From: Toxonevra muliebris
Lineage: Eukaryota > Arthropoda > Insecta > Diptera > Pallopteridae
Direction of reading: 5' to 3'
Assembly (NCBI GenBank): GCA_963691655.1
Contig: OY829327.1
Location: 64,740,079-64,804,078 of the forward strand
Length of the DNA stretch: 64,000 nt
Shown: one piece after another, positions 10,886 to 22,285 of the stretch
How positions within the stretch are numbered: the first letter of the stretch is position 1
Layout of the letters: each line of letters begins with the position of its first letter
Notes under the pieces: model-generated
What the model saw: only the letters and a program-made list of their open reading frames with translations
Database searches by the model: none
What the model was told of the DNA's origin: nothing
Program-made: the position numbers and the translations under genes

Positions 10886-11794
10886 CTGCCCCTTCCTGCT
10901 ACCCCGATTATTAAAGTCACTTTTGTGAACTAAATTAGTAAAAAAAAAAATTGTTTTTCACTGACAACAAAAAGTTTTGGATGCATTTTCTCTTATTATA
11001 TAAGCTGATGCAAGAAATTTTTGTAATGCTACAATAAATCAAAGCAAAAGAAGATGTGAGAACTGGAGAGAGATACTGAAATTGGTCATGGTTGTTGCTT
11101 TTATTGTAAGTTAGCTTTTCGATGTTTATGTTGCTTTTTAAACGAAAATTCTTTTTATGAATGAGTTAAATAAATTAAAAGATTTATTTATTTCTTTGAG
11201 CTCTTTACGAGCTAGAGAGCTTGTTGTATACAAAAGATTTTAAATAAAAATGTTTGTTTTACGAAAATAGTTAATAATACTATTTAATGTTTATTGAACA
11301 AAGTTTTATAACTATTTTGGAATTTTATTTAATTACATAGTGCAACACGAAAATAAATCACATGTATTTTAATTCATTTGTAAAAAATTGCATCAAATTT
11401 GGACCCATGTATATTAGGCCGGGGCGATTTGTGTGGATTCCTCTTGGGATTACGAACAAAAAGTTCTTCCACGACATAGGTATAAAATGAATTTCAAGGC
11501 TCCGAAATTTGATTTTTAAGGAAAATATTCAATTTACATAGAATTTTCAAGGCACTTGGAATTTATGTAAATTTTGTTTATTTTACTTTGTACATGTCTC
11601 ATAGCTAAGAAAAAGTTGTTTGTTATGGAAGATAGGAAAAAAATACTTAGACAGAAACACTCCACCAACCCCCCTTACCCGCCCTTTAGGGAGTTATATG
11701 AAGCGTCTATTCAATATATGACTATCATGAGGTTTTCGAAAAAAATGTTCCACATCGAAAAGTAGTTGTGGTCACCGAAGGTCAAAATTAACTA
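10886..11794. other. Unassigned repeat-like DNA, target of the P element
   Basis: No gene. A block at about 11330-11350 (TTACATAGTGCAACACGAAA) resembles TTACACAGTGCAACACGGAA at about 33805. The block GGCCGGGGCGATTTGTG near 11420 looks like the end of an unknown element. The frame at 11574-11765 shows no domain. Confidence 0.5.
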
Positions 11795-12075
11795 GGTCCA
11801 ACCAAAGAATATATAATACATAGAAGGCGCATCACGAACAAATTTATTTGCACAAAAATTTTGTTCTATGGAGCCATAACTGCCTCCAGTTTACACGAGT
11901 TAAGAGAATGAATAGTTGAAATTATTGGTTTCTCTTTGTTACTTTGTTTTAATGTGAGAGAGAAGTTTTGTGTTTGCTTTTTTTTTCATTCGTTTTTTTT
12001 TTTCTTTGTTTTCTTGCTTGTAATATGATTTGGCATTTTCATTATTTCGGTGAATGCTAAGGCGATCAGTTCAAT

Positions 12076-14607
12076 ATGAATGTGAATGTAAATAAAATTA
12101 AAGCGGGTAATAAATGCTATATTTGCAAGATATCTCAAAGGCAGGATGAGAATTTAAGATTATTTAAATTTCCGTCAGCCGATTTGGTAATGGGCCAAAT
12201 TTGGCGTGAGAAATGTAGTGTTTCAGAAGTTGATTTCAACAAAAATTTGCGTATTTGCCATCGCCACTTTCACGAAAGTGATGTTTTAAAAAAAAACTTG
12301 AAGCGCAGCGCTATCCCTATTTATTTTCTTGACAGTACTTTAACTGATGACGAATACTCTTTTGAAAAGTCTTCCCACCCACAACGACCATTAGAAAATC
12401 CTGTTGAGGTATGTTGTTTAAACTGTGCGAAACATGTTAAGTTAACAGACTTCTACAGGAAAAAATATAACGCTGTTTTAAAAAAATTCCAGAATTTCCG
12501 CAGAAGTACTGTTTTCAAAAAAACAAAAACACTACATACAAAAAAAAATCAAAGCAAGTCAATTCAAAATTCTAATGACATAATGGTAGCAATTGAAGCC
12601 CAAAAAAATGTTTCGGAATCAACAAAAACATTTTGTAAACTATTGCTATGCACACGTCCAAAGGAATATTCGGATGACGTTAAAACTTTGGCACAAAACA
12701 TTTTCTATGTTTCTCGATCCTCGTATTTGTTCTTAAGAGATAAAGTAAGTCTCAACTTGCCGCACATTTCAACCATCAACCGTTGGGCTCCAATAAAATT
12801 GCTTCAACCAGGGTTTGCAAATACTGCGTTTGAGTTTATAAAGCAAAAATGCACGAACTTAAAGGAGTTAGATAAACAACATGCAATTTTGATAATGGAT
12901 GAAATGGCAATCAGATCAGAACTCAGATACAACCAAAAATTAGATCTTATTGATGGATTTGAATATAATGGATTTTTTAGAACCTCAAATATTGCAAAAC
13001 AAGTGTGTGTATTCATGGTAAAGGGTCTTATTTCGAATTGGTCAATTATTTTAAATTATTTCGTATCGAAAAATGGACTTTCTGGTGAGTGCCTATCAAA
13101 GATTATAATTGAAAATCTAAGCATTTTAAGTAAAATTGGTATTCAAGTAAGAGCAATTACTTGTGATCAGGGACCTTCGAACAGGAAATGTTTTACTCTA
13201 CTTGGAGCCTCTCTACAAACCCCATATTTTGAATTTAATAACAAAAAGATTTATTGTATGTACGATTTTCCACATTTGATCAAATCATTGAGGAATGGTT
13301 TGCTTAAATGTGATTTAAAAACACCTGACGGAGTAGTTAGTTTTGAAATAGTTAGAGAATTATGGGAGCTTGAACACAATGCGAATACAAAATTGTGCCC
13401 TAAGCTAACTAGGCAACATGTTCTTCCAAATTCTTTTGAGAAAATGAGGGTAAAATTTGCTACCCAGGTGTTCAGTAGAACGGTTCAAGCTGCAATTAGG
13501 AGTGTAAATGATACCATTGGATTTAAAAAAAACAGTAAGGGGGTTGCTTTATCAACTGCCAATTTCATTGAAAAAGTCGATAAAATTTTTGATTGCATGA
13601 ACAGTGACTCTCTCTATTCAGATAATTGTTATAGATACGCAATCCAACTTGATAACGAAGCGCACAAATTCATTGAGTTCTTTTTAAATTACCTGAACGA
13701 AGTTGCTTTTGTTGATAAAGCAAAGCGTGTCTATTTTTTAGAAGGTATGAAAATTACTTTAAGGGCTTTGCTGCTATTGGTTAGGGATATTTTAACAACA
13801 AATTCAGGCGTGTTTTTTCTAAGGACAAAGCTTTTAAATCAGGACCGCTTGGAGAACACTTTTGCAATACTTCGACAAAAAGGAGGAAACAACAAAAACC
13901 CCACAGTTGCTGAACTAAATAATATTTTGGCAAAAATGATGAGTATGAAAATTGTGCAATTAAGCTCATCAAGCAACTGTCAGATAGATAGTGATGACAA
14001 TTTGGAAATTTTAACCACTACTCTAGACGACAGTTGTATATTAAATGCTAATGAGAATTCTTCCTTAGCAGTTGACGAACATTTGACGGTGCAGGACGAT
14101 AATTGTGATAATAGCGAATCAACAGAATTCGCACAATTAATTTTCAATGATTGTTTTGAACAAAGTGGCACCATAAGTACTGAATTACTATCCTTAAGGT
14201 ATTTCATAGGATATATTGCTTTCAAGGTACTTCAAAAACTGGACTGCGAAGATTGTAACTTAACTGTTAGAAAGGAAGATGAAGTATTAACGGCTCCCAG
14301 TGAGCTATTTATTCATCATAAGAATTACAGCTCTTTTTCCAATTTTGGTAATTTGGTTGCACCTTCACAAATATTTTTGGATGCTAGCCAGGTACATGTA
14401 AAAGTTTTTGAAGAAGTATTTAAATCGCAGCCTGAAGTGTTAGGCATTAAAAATCTTATAATTGAAAACTGTAAAAAAAAGACTGCCAAATGGCTGAGTG
14501 GCCCATGTGTTGAACATAGACTAAAGCTCCTAAATTTTTTAATTCTAGTTCTTTTGAGAAAGCATTGTTTGTGGGCTGTGGAGAAAATAAAACACACACA
14601 ACATTAA
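12076..14607 (+). CDS. P-element transposase, THAP domain, 843 aa, intact
   Basis: This transposase would bind the element's ends through its THAP finger and cut and join DNA with a DDE RNase H-fold core. The THAP C2CH ligands are C14, C17, C61 and H64, with conserved P33, W43, F65 and an AVPT-like AIPIYF near residue 80. Core blocks follow: HISTINRWAP, MDEMAIRSELRY (D275), ITCDQGPSNR (D364), YDFPHLIKSLRNGLL (near 397-410), and DRLENTFAILRQKGG with D590 and E593. The spacing of these acids and the D..E pair parallel the D, D, E catalytic set known from Drosophila P transposase, with the GTP-binding insertion lying between the second D and E. The frame is a single exon; the Drosophila gene needs splicing. 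The ATG at 12076 directly precedes the THAP finger. I see no broken residue, so activity is plausible but untested. Confidence 0.92.
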   Translation: MNVNVNKIKAGNKCYICKISQRQDENLRLFKFPSADLVMGQIWREKCSVSEVDFNKNLRICHRHFHESDVLKKNLKRSAIPIYFLDSTLTDDEYSFEKSSHPQRPLENPVEVCCLNCAKHVKLTDFYRKKYNAVLKKFQNFRRSTVFKKTKTLHTKKNQSKSIQNSNDIMVAIEAQKNVSESTKTFCKLLLCTRPKEYSDDVKTLAQNIFYVSRSSYLFLRDKVSLNLPHISTINRWAPIKLLQPGFANTAFEFIKQKCTNLKELDKQHAILIMDEMAIRSELRYNQKLDLIDGFEYNGFFRTSNIAKQVCVFMVKGLISNWSIILNYFVSKNGLSGECLSKIIIENLSILSKIGIQVRAITCDQGPSNRKCFTLLGASLQTPYFEFNNKKIYCMYDFPHLIKSLRNGLLKCDLKTPDGVVSFEIVRELWELEHNANTKLCPKLTRQHVLPNSFEKMRVKFATQVFSRTVQAAIRSVNDTIGFKKNSKGVALSTANFIEKVDKIFDCMNSDSLYSDNCYRYAIQLDNEAHKFIEFFLNYLNEVAFVDKAKRVYFLEGMKITLRALLLLVRDILTTNSGVFFLRTKLLNQDRLENTFAILRQKGGNNKNPTVAELNNILAKMMSMKIVQLSSSSNCQIDSDDNLEILTTTLDDSCILNANENSSLAVDEHLTVQDDNCDNSESTEFAQLIFNDCFEQSGTISTELLSLRYFIGYIAFKVLQKLDCEDCNLTVRKEDEVLTAPSELFIHHKNYSSFSNFGNLVAPSQIFLDASQVHVKVFEEVFKSQPEVLGIKNLIIENCKKKTAKWLSGPCVEHRLKLLNFLILVLLRKHCLWAVEKIKHTQH

Positions 14608-14695
14608 CTTTCCAATTTCAATATTTTTTTATACATGTTATAATATTTACTAAAATCTGAATTGCTTCTTTATTTTTAGTTTTTCAATTTTGTTT

Positions 14696-14701
14696 AATAA
14701 A
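14696..14701 (+). terminator. Candidate polyadenylation signal of the P transposase gene
   Basis: AATAAA, about 90 bases after the stop codon and followed by TTTTGTG, a plausible downstream element. Confidence 0.5.
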
Positions 14702-14806
14702 AATATTTTGTGAATATAAAATTGATTATAATTTTTTTTTTCAGCTCACATATCAGAAGTTTGTTGATTTAAATACAGCAAAAACCTTTTTTTTGTTAAG
14801 AACTAA

Positions 14807-15080
14807 CCCGGCATCAATGAACATGGGTGTGTTAAACCCGAGCTGTTCAGTGAATTGCATGTTAATTTTGTTGATCTTATTTTTTTTTTTTTTTTCAAAA
14901 ATATATTTTTAAGAAGAGAGTATTTTTATTTTATTTTACTTATTTTTGCACTTTAAATGCTTTATAAAGTAAGAAAAAACCTTGAAAGAATTTAGTTTTA
15001 TTTTTTGAATTTATTGTTAATTAGGTGTCACATACCCAGTTCATTGAAGATGTAACAAAAAGTATGTTCATTGATACGGG
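14807..15080. mobile_element. piggyBac-like MITE nested in the P element 3' region
   Basis: A 274-bp noncoding element. The left end CCCGGCATCAATGAACAT and the right end read inward CCCGTATCAATGAACAT are inverted repeats with one substitution or indel. TTAA follows on the right (15081-15084); CTAA, probably a mutated TTAA, precedes on the left (14803-14806). It lies between the transposase stop and the right P TIR, so it does not damage the coding region. Confidence 0.7.
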
Positions 15081-15551
15081 TTAATTAGAATGAAAATTCT
15101 TTAAAGCAGATATTTACATAATAATTCTGAAATAAATGTTATTTTATTTAACTTTTGATTTTTTATTCAATTTTGGTTTACAAATTGAAAACAAATTTAA
15201 TGTCATCCAAATTCAAATTTAATTTTGTTTTAGGTAGAAAAACAATATTGATACTCGGCAACATTGCAAAAAAGCAAGCACATACGTATGTACATATGTA
15301 TTGTTCCCAAAAAAAAAAAAAAACCCTTCACATGAAACTATCCACTATACTTTGATACACTCTGTAACGATGCGCAAAGCCTAAGAAAAAAATCACAATG
15401 AGAGTGCATAAGAGAAAGTAAAAGCAAAATAAATAAGTGGTTTTGCTCTTCCTCTTTTACTGCGACCGCCCGCACCATAAACGAAAGCAAAACATTTTTG
15501 AAAAATTTTGAGAGATGCGCCTTCTATGTATTGTATATTCTTTGGTCCAAC

Positions 15552-16385
15552 CTTTATATAAAAATTAAGCCTTGGAAAAAATTTTTTTTTTTTACTATCC
15601 CTTTGTACTGGTCATACCTTGTGAGGTAATTTTTCCAAGAATAAGTGGGTGGAGGGTGTTTTGATGTTCTAGGATCCCCTCATACTTTTTGATAAGCAAA
15701 CTTTTTCTCAAACACATTATAGTACTTTTATATTATACATTACTTTAGCCTGTAGGCAATATTGTTCAAAGCTGTACTTAAAAAACTCCCAAAATTTGGG
15801 TAATTTGGCTTAGATGGAAGATTCTTGTATTCACTAAAAATGTGCTTCTTTTTAGTGAATGTAACCACGGTCTGGCCAGACCTTTGACTTTGTTGACATT
15901 TTTTTATTATTTGTAATATCACTATGATCTCCAAAATTCATGATATCCTTAAATGACTATTTCTAAATAGATTTATAAAAAAATCGGAGTCCTGAGGTAT
16001 GAAGGGTTGCGAGATTTTGGTGTTTTAAAAATTTTAGTCAAATTGATACCACCACGTAGTTTTTCCGATATTTTTGCTTTACTTAGTCGTTAGTAGCGTG
16101 TTGTTTGTATGCATATAAACATTATCATCCTTTCTTTTCGAAATATAAACTTATTTTACTATGAAAACAAAAGTTTTGAATCAAGACACACCATTACACA
16201 AACGACCATTGGAATTGTAATTGAAAATTAGAAACCACGAATGATTATAGAAAAGAAAACCTTTATCATCTTCTTGCTTTGGTTCCTTAGATATACCATT
16301 TAAAGTATTTTCTTTGTATGGGAGCTGCCGTGCCCACTTACCCAAAAAATATCACAGAAAATTTTGTGGCACTCCGTCTTTCTTG
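15552..16385. other. No recognised gene
   Basis: AT-rich intergenic or old repeat DNA continuing the P-element target. Short frames (for example 15740-15934) show no motif. Confidence 0.5.
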
Positions 16386-16477
16386 TTTTCACACACATGT
16401 TTCCTGGAGCATGGCATTGTCAACGAACCCCTTTTCACACACATGTTTCCTGGAGCATGGCATTGTCAACGAACCCC
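16386..16477 (+). repeat. 46-bp tandem duplication, two units
   Basis: The unit beginning TTTTCACACACATGTTTCCT occurs at 16386-16431 and again at 16432-16477 without change. It lies in unassigned noncoding DNA, so it is a recent local duplication. Confidence 0.85.
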
Positions 16478-16807
16478 TTTGCAAGCAATCTTAGTACTAA
16501 AATATGTGTGGTTTCGGAAATATACTCAAAATAGCATTAAGATTAAGATGGGAGGTGCAACGCCCATTTGAACACAAATTAAGATCTGATACCCCAGTAT
16601 AAGCTTGGTATAGGCAGATAATATTTCAAGACCAAAAATGGTGCTTGAGATAAATATTCAAGTTATATGGAAGGTCCACACCCTTTTTTCCAACCCCATC
16701 CGCATTTATACTGTAATAAGGTATTGTCAGCTAGCGTCCTTGCACGCAGCACGCAGTAAAGTGCAGTACTGTATTATGAATGGTATACTAAAAAATATAG
16801 GCCCTTA

Positions 16808-17567
16808 TTATGAGCTGCTTTCGACGTTCGATCTTCGCTGGTTATCGAAGATCGAATGTAAAATTCTTATTATGAGCATCGAATTTTTTGTCGAGCACAA
16901 TTTTGATTTCGATACGTGCATACAATTATTACAATTGTTAAAAATTTAAGTATTTTGCAATTTTTTTTAGCTTTTTGAGGACTAAAAACTAATTTTAAAA
17001 GGTTTTTGTAAATTTTATGCAGATCTAAAGTGGTGAGCAACAAATTGCAATTAGCAAATCCTTTGATTGCAAAGGATATTTCCTCAATCGCAGAACTGTT
17101 GCCAATTTTAATATGTTTGGAATTGATCTTGCTCATGTGCATTGCTTGAGCAGTTCATCTGTAATGGTCATCAAGTGCACAAACGTTTCCTTGGACAGTC
17201 GCAAGTTCTGTAGAAATCTGTACACAAATTTTATTGATGTCAAAGCTTCTTCAAAAGGCAGCACTTAATCGTTTTCTACTCCTAGCCAGTTCCATCAAGC
17301 TCTTATCCTCTTCCGATGAATCGTTGAACTATTATTTCATTGTAGTCATAACTATTTTGTCCTTATTTTTTCTACTTCATTTTTAAACAAATCGTATTTA
17401 TTTTTCAAAATGACTATCAGCTGATAGAAACATACTACCGCGAACAACTCAAAATGAGCGAAATTAATAATAACTCTATTCTGTGTCGAAAGCACATCGT
17501 AATACCAAACTCAAATTCGTTCGATCAGGGCATTCAACTACAGTCGAAGATCGAACGCAGTTCATAA
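16808..17567. mobile_element. Candidate small TIR element (Harbinger-like?)
   Basis: The ends are inverted: TTATGAGCTGC (16808-16818) and GCAGTTCATAA (17557-17567). Both arms are followed inward by TTCGATCTTCG-type sequence. The left arm also folds on itself: TTCGATCTTCG (16827-16837) and CGAAGATCGAA (16846-16856) make a perfect 11-bp hairpin. No transposase is recognisable in the 760 bp. A clear TSD is not seen, so the family assignment is a guess. Confidence 0.45.
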
Positions 17568-17569
17568 CA

Positions 17570-18262
17570 CTGGTTTACAAATTTCAAGTCTTGAAAAATA
17601 CCAAGAACTAAACATGTTTTAGGTGGATAAATTGAGACCTCCTGAACACAAAAATAATTTCTTTTTTTCTATGGTAAGAATTTTTACCGAGCAATAATTT
17701 TGTATTTTTCAGGTAATGGTTTCACTCAAATCCTTGTAGAGTCCAAACCAAAGATCTTAATAATATAAAGATGTCTCATTCCATGCATTTTATTTGTCCG
17801 CATACAAATTTTTGTTAATTCAGAAAGAGAAATTATTATTTGAAAAGCAAAACCAAGAGAGTTGAAAATAAAGTAAGACACCAAAGAGTAAGTTTTTTTG
17901 TTTGTTGTTGCTTTGCAAAATATCAACTACACAAATTTCAAATTTGTCAAATTTTTTGAAACATCGTGAAGTTGTTGTGTGTACTCGTATATGCTGACGA
18001 AATATCAAAGCACAAATTACAAACCAAGTGCAATTGTACCTACGCACAAACATATTTGTCAAAGCATAAGCAAAGAAATTTTGTGTTTTTGAAAATAAAT
18101 ATTTTCTGGTTTCTTTGTACAAACAGCGGCAAATATGTGTTTGGATGGTAATGTTATGCCAAATATGCATTCGTGACAACTATAGAGTAGATCTTGTGGA
18201 ATTTTTAGGAAGAAGAAGAAAAAAATAAGCAGTCATGCATAGTAATTATTCTACGTCGAAGT
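17570..18262. repeat. Left arm of a large inverted repeat (with 23268-23692)
   Basis: Two blocks, 17570-17757 and about 18205-18262, match the reverse complement of 23525-23692 and 23268-23345. Examples are GGTTTCACTCAAATCCTTG (about 17718; reverse complement in the right arm near 23545) and ATAGTAATTATTCTAC (about 18240). The middle of this arm differs from the right arm. The arms could be long TIRs of a decayed DNA transposon. The breakpoint of the large duplication (18229) falls inside this arm. Confidence 0.65.
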
Positions 18263-18494
18263 ACATATCTTAGATGAGCAATTAGTATCTGAAAGAGGAA
18301 TAACAAACAATTTAATAATGCTTTATTTAATTTTTTTCTTTGTTGTTGACCGCTTGATTGCGATTTTACGCAAAGGAAAAAAAGCGAGAAAAATGATCGT
18401 GTGCATTCGTAAGTACTGACGAAATATCAAAGCGCAGATGCACTCAGTGGCGGTTCTAGGATTTGGGTTTGAGGGGGGGCTGATTTTACTAAAT

Positions 18495-18770
18495 TAAAAG
18501 ATAAATATCAGACTCACTATCGACCAAAACCCAGACTTAGAGCAAAAACTAGTGCAAAAATTTTATCAAATACAGGAAATACAAAAATCAAAAGATAACT
18601 GGAACAAAACTGAGACCAAAATTCAAACTAAAATCGGATAGAAATTTAGGCGCAAATTTCGACCAAATTTCAAACCAAAAATTTAAATACTTTTTTCAGA
18701 TCGAAGTTCAAACCAAGAAAAGAACCAAATTCAGATCAAAATGAGGCCAAATTCAGATCAAAATCTTAAT
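18495..18770 (+). repeat. Degenerate A+C-rich short-period repeat, block 1
   Basis: Variants of AAATTCAGACCAAAA and ACCAAAATTC recur with a period of roughly 12-15 bases. The plus strand is strongly enriched in A and C over T and G. The units are too diverged to give an exact copy number by eye. Confidence 0.7.
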
Positions 18771-19214
18771 TATGACTTTTCTGATGGATTTATATTGTTC
18801 AATGGTCTATTTTGAGAAAACAACTTAAAGGAAATTTTAATTTCTTTTTAGAAAAAATGTTGATACATCTCCATTTTTTTGTCATTTTTGGTCGAAACAA
18901 AAACCCGAAAAAAATTAAATAAAGATAACAGTTGATTTGGATAGTACTTTTAACAAATTTTTAAAATATCTATTCATATCACTCTTAGCATCGACATCAC
19001 TATTAATATGGGCCTGGTGGTGAGTTTACGATCTCACAACTCCATAACCAAGCACTTCATTTTTATAAAAAATTAAATACGTTTTTTAAGCCTGATATAC
19101 ATTACTTAAGATGTAAATATATCTTAATTTGACCGAAAAACCAATACATTTTAAACTTTAACGAGATCCGTATACGCTTTCGGGTGCCGGGCAACAACCG
19201 GTTAAAAATGTTCA

Positions 19215-19905
19215 GATCACGAATCGGAATCGGAGGTCAAATTCAGGTCAAAACTCAGACTAAAACCCAAAATTCAGACCGATTCAAAACCAAAATCAGT
19301 TTTAAAATTCATTCATAAATTCAAAAAAAATTTAGACCACAACTTAGACAAATAGTTAGACAAAACTTTAGGCCAAAAGGACAGCAAATACCGAAAGAAA
19401 GTAACCCAAAATTCAGACCAAAAACTAGTGGGAATATCTGATAAATATTTACATCAACAAATTTTAACTTAAATTAAACAAAAACTGAACAAAATTCCAG
19501 ATGAATTCAGACTAAATTTAAAAAAAGAATTCAGACCGATTTCGGACCGTAATTCAGACCAAAATAGTATCAAAACCAAGCCAATTCTGATGAAAATATT
19601 AACCACAACTCAAACTAAGAGTTAGATTAAAATTGAGGCTAAAAAGACGCCAAATACAAATTAAAAGCAAACCAAAATTTAGACCAGAAATTAGATCAAA
19701 CGCTGGTCTGCAAATGCTGGAAAGCAAATCAAAATTTAGACCAATTTAGACCAAACTCAAACCAAATTCAGATTAAAATGCAAACTAAAATAAAACAAAA
19801 TTCTGACCTACAATCAACCAGAATTCAGATCGAAAACGGGCAAAAACGAAAAAGTTAAACCAATATCAGACTAAAATTCAGTACAAAATTCAATCCAAAA
19901 ACTAG
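19215..19905 (+). repeat. Degenerate A+C-rich short-period repeat, block 2
   Basis: Same motif family as block 1 (AATTCAGACC, AAACCAAATTCAGA), about 700 bp, separated from block 1 by about 440 bp of non-repetitive AT-rich DNA. The strand bias is the same. It is repeated at about 48480-49170. Confidence 0.7.
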
Positions 19906-20087
19906 ACCATTATCAAGCTTTCTAAAAGTAAGACTGGCATTGAAATTGTAGATTCAATGTAGACTGAATGTATTTAATAAACCGTTGCACTGTAAGGTGC
20001 ATCCTATTGGCATCCGTCCAGTATGGCGGCTAATCAGAATATGACCCCATTTTAATATTTAAATATTAAATTATTATTATTAAAATA

Positions 20088-20113
20088 ATATATATATATA
20101 TATATATATATAA
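20088..20113. repeat. (TA)n microsatellite
   Basis: A pure TA run embedded in AT-rich DNA. The same run occurs at about 49340-49365 in copy 2. Confidence 0.9.
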
Positions 20114-20679
20114 AATAGGGCTCTGTTAAATGTTTAGTCCTAATAGGTTTCTATATTTCGCAACGGATTGGATTGTCATGAAATTTAGTATATAATTACT
20201 TTGGACATTTGTCGAGTTAAGTCGATATTTATTTTAAGTTAGTTTCAAATAGTTTCTTTAATACTAAACTATATAGACCATTATTTGAACCAAAGTCAGC
20301 TTTTTTATAAAATTTAGCTACTTAATGCAAATTGCTGCTTAAACTGTAAGAGGTACATAAAAATTATGTATAGTAAGATTATAGATCTAATCGTTTGCTA
20401 AAATAAAGTCAGTGGGGGCATATATCTAAAGTTAATAGCTTACCTATAAAATGCATTTTTATAATAAAAATTTGTTCCCCTTACATTTGTTATTGTAAAT
20501 ATTTATGTTTTTTCTAGAATCAATGCCAAAGATTTTTTCGCTCGCTGTGATTTCCACCACACAAACACAAAGCAGAAAAGAATGCGTATGAGCTTTGCGT
20601 TTGAAATTCTTTTACATTTGCATGAATGTAACTAAATATTACTAATTTGATCCCAGTATTTCTTAGTGGTGTGTGGATG

Positions 20680-20755
20680 AGTTGGTTAGAAGGGAAGGTA
20701 AAGTATTGTATGTAGGAAAGAGTTGTGGAATAGTGAGTTCGAATCCCACTTGAAG
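20680..20755 (+). other. tRNA-like segment with a B box
   Basis: Contains GTGAGTTCGAATCCCAC, a good T-arm and B box, and upstream TTGGTTAGAAGGG, a weak A box. The acceptor stem does not close, so this is a tRNA-derived relic or chance similarity, not a gene. Confidence 0.35.
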
Positions 20756-20925
20756 CGGAGACTAAATAATTTTGTTTTTTTTCAATTTATTTTTTTTTTA
20801 TCGGTGTGGTGGAAAAAAATAGAAATACAACAAAAACTAAATACCGACAAAGGTGAATATAAAACATGCAAACACACAAAAGACATTATTATATATTTCT
20901 AATGTGATCACGTTATTTTGTAAAG

Positions 20926-21023
20926 GTTTGTAGCTTAGGGAGTTAAAAAGGAGGGTAAGTTTGTGGTTGTGCAAAGAAATTGTAAGTTTTTTTTGTATCG
21001 TGAGTTCGAATCCCACTACAGGT
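20926..21023 (+). other. tRNA-like segment with acceptor-like pairing
   Basis: GTTTGTA at the 5' end can pair over 7 positions (some G-T) with TACAGGT at the 3' end. A weak A box (TAGCTTAGGGAG) and the T-arm GTGAGTTCGAATCCCAC are present. The 98-nt length and the poor D and anticodon arms argue against a functional tRNA. The T-arm is identical to that at about 20740, so the two may share a tRNA-like ancestor. The copy 2 equivalent is 50179-50277. Confidence 0.4.
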
Positions 21024-21848
21024 GAATACACCAAGTGATTCTTTTTTTATTCAATTATACTGTTATATAAAACTGTAACTTGATTTCATGGACATATGCC
21101 CATCAATAACTCAGATAATTTTTGGGTATATCTCCACAACCAGAGATTTAGTACAAGGATGTTAATTATCTGTAAAATTGAAAAAAGGGGACATGGCATC
21201 TCTTATATAATCTGAGTTTTAGCTATGGAATATCTCAGTATTCATTTGTGGCACGTCTCTAAAAAACGTTATTTGTCAATGGCATTCTATGAAAAAATAT
21301 GGATAGGCGTGGCCTTTTCCGTTCAACTCTAATGATTTTATATTTCCAGAACCATTTACCCACGTTGGTTGACAAAACCACGCCACCAAAAAAAAAAAAA
21401 AATGTGGTTAGGATTGAAAAAGACGGCGAGGAACTTTCCATATAGCCTGAATTTTCATTATTGTATATCTTAGAAACTATTTGCAGTACAGTACTAAGAT
21501 TTGGAATGATAATATGATTTGTCACTGGAATTTGGTGGGTAAAGTATGGGTACACTTGAGTTAGTGACTGTTCCACCTCGGATTTATAAGGTATATTTTC
21601 TAAATTATTTGTGGTTAAAGAGCTTTGATTGCCAATGGAAAATGCTAGAAAAAAATCGAAAAAATCGAAAGAATCGAATGAATAAAATATGCGTGATACC
21701 TCCCATGCAAAGAAAATGTTTGAAACTGTATACCTGAGAAAACAATGCAAAGAACACAATGGCAGTTTGTGTGTGAAGGCGGATGGTTAGTAGTAGTTGT
21801 TGGGCAGAATGTGGAAGCTTTTTGGCATACAAAGGAAATGCTTCAAAA

Positions 21849-22285
21849 GGTATATCTCTGCCTAATTTTGCTAAGGCCTTAACATCAATTTTTCAATATA
21901 GAGTTTTTGATGGATTATGATAAAGTGTGTCCTGTACCGAAAATTTTAGAAACCTACATTGAAAACTTGCAATCTTTTCTTTTAGTTTAAATTACAAATT
22001 CTCGAAACAGTACTCCAAATACAAAAATGTTTTTTGCTTCTCCTATAAAATTTGAAAAATGGGTGTTAGGGCTTTAACAAATTAAAGCAGCCATGGGAAC
22101 CATGGTAAGGCAAGCAATCAAAATTTAGTTGTAAAGGATATATGTTGATAGTTATTAGAGAGCCATAGTAAGAAAGATTATGATGGTTTTTATGTTAAGA
22201 TGGGATGTTGATAGCAGTACCTGAGAAGAATGTTGACACCATTAAATTTTGATCGGAGACTGGCACGCTCATATAAATATATCTC
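21849..22285 (+). repeat. Dispersed repeat, inverted copy at 1715-2209
   Basis: Reverse complement of the 1715-2209 repeat over several hundred bases, lying near the right end of the hAT-like element. It is noncoding. Confidence 0.7.

Larger units (their letters stand above)
11803..15544 (+). mobile_element. Complete P-type DNA transposon
   Basis: A 3,742-bp element with 31-bp TIRs at 11803-11833 and 15514-15544. The TIRs differ at one position (AATATATAATAC against AATATACAATAC). The flanking direct repeat is GGTCCAAC (11795-11802). On the right it is GGTCCAAC at 15544-15551 if the last TIR base G is shared, or GTCCAAC if not. TIR length and 8-bp TSD both match the canonical P element. The TSD agrees with the known Drosophila P target consensus (GGCCAGAC) at 5 of 8 positions. 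Inside are one intact transposase gene, a polyadenylation signal and a nested piggyBac-like MITE. It appears structurally autonomous. Confidence 0.9.

Noticed and set aside
11403..11440. TIR of an element hosting the P insertion (GGCCGGGGCGATTT)
   Set aside because: No inverted partner was found on the right side of the P element within the window, so no element could be defined.
18495..19905. CRISPR-like array
   Set aside because: The repeats are degenerate, short, A+C-biased and lack unique spacers; the genome is eukaryotic.
21259..21759. 166-codon minus-strand open frame, largely repeated at 50610-51011
   Set aside because: It has phenylalanine-rich low-complexity content, lies inside the noncoding hAT-like element, overlaps open frames on the other strand, and its end changes with an A-run length difference between the copies. 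Its conservation reflects the recent duplication, not selection.
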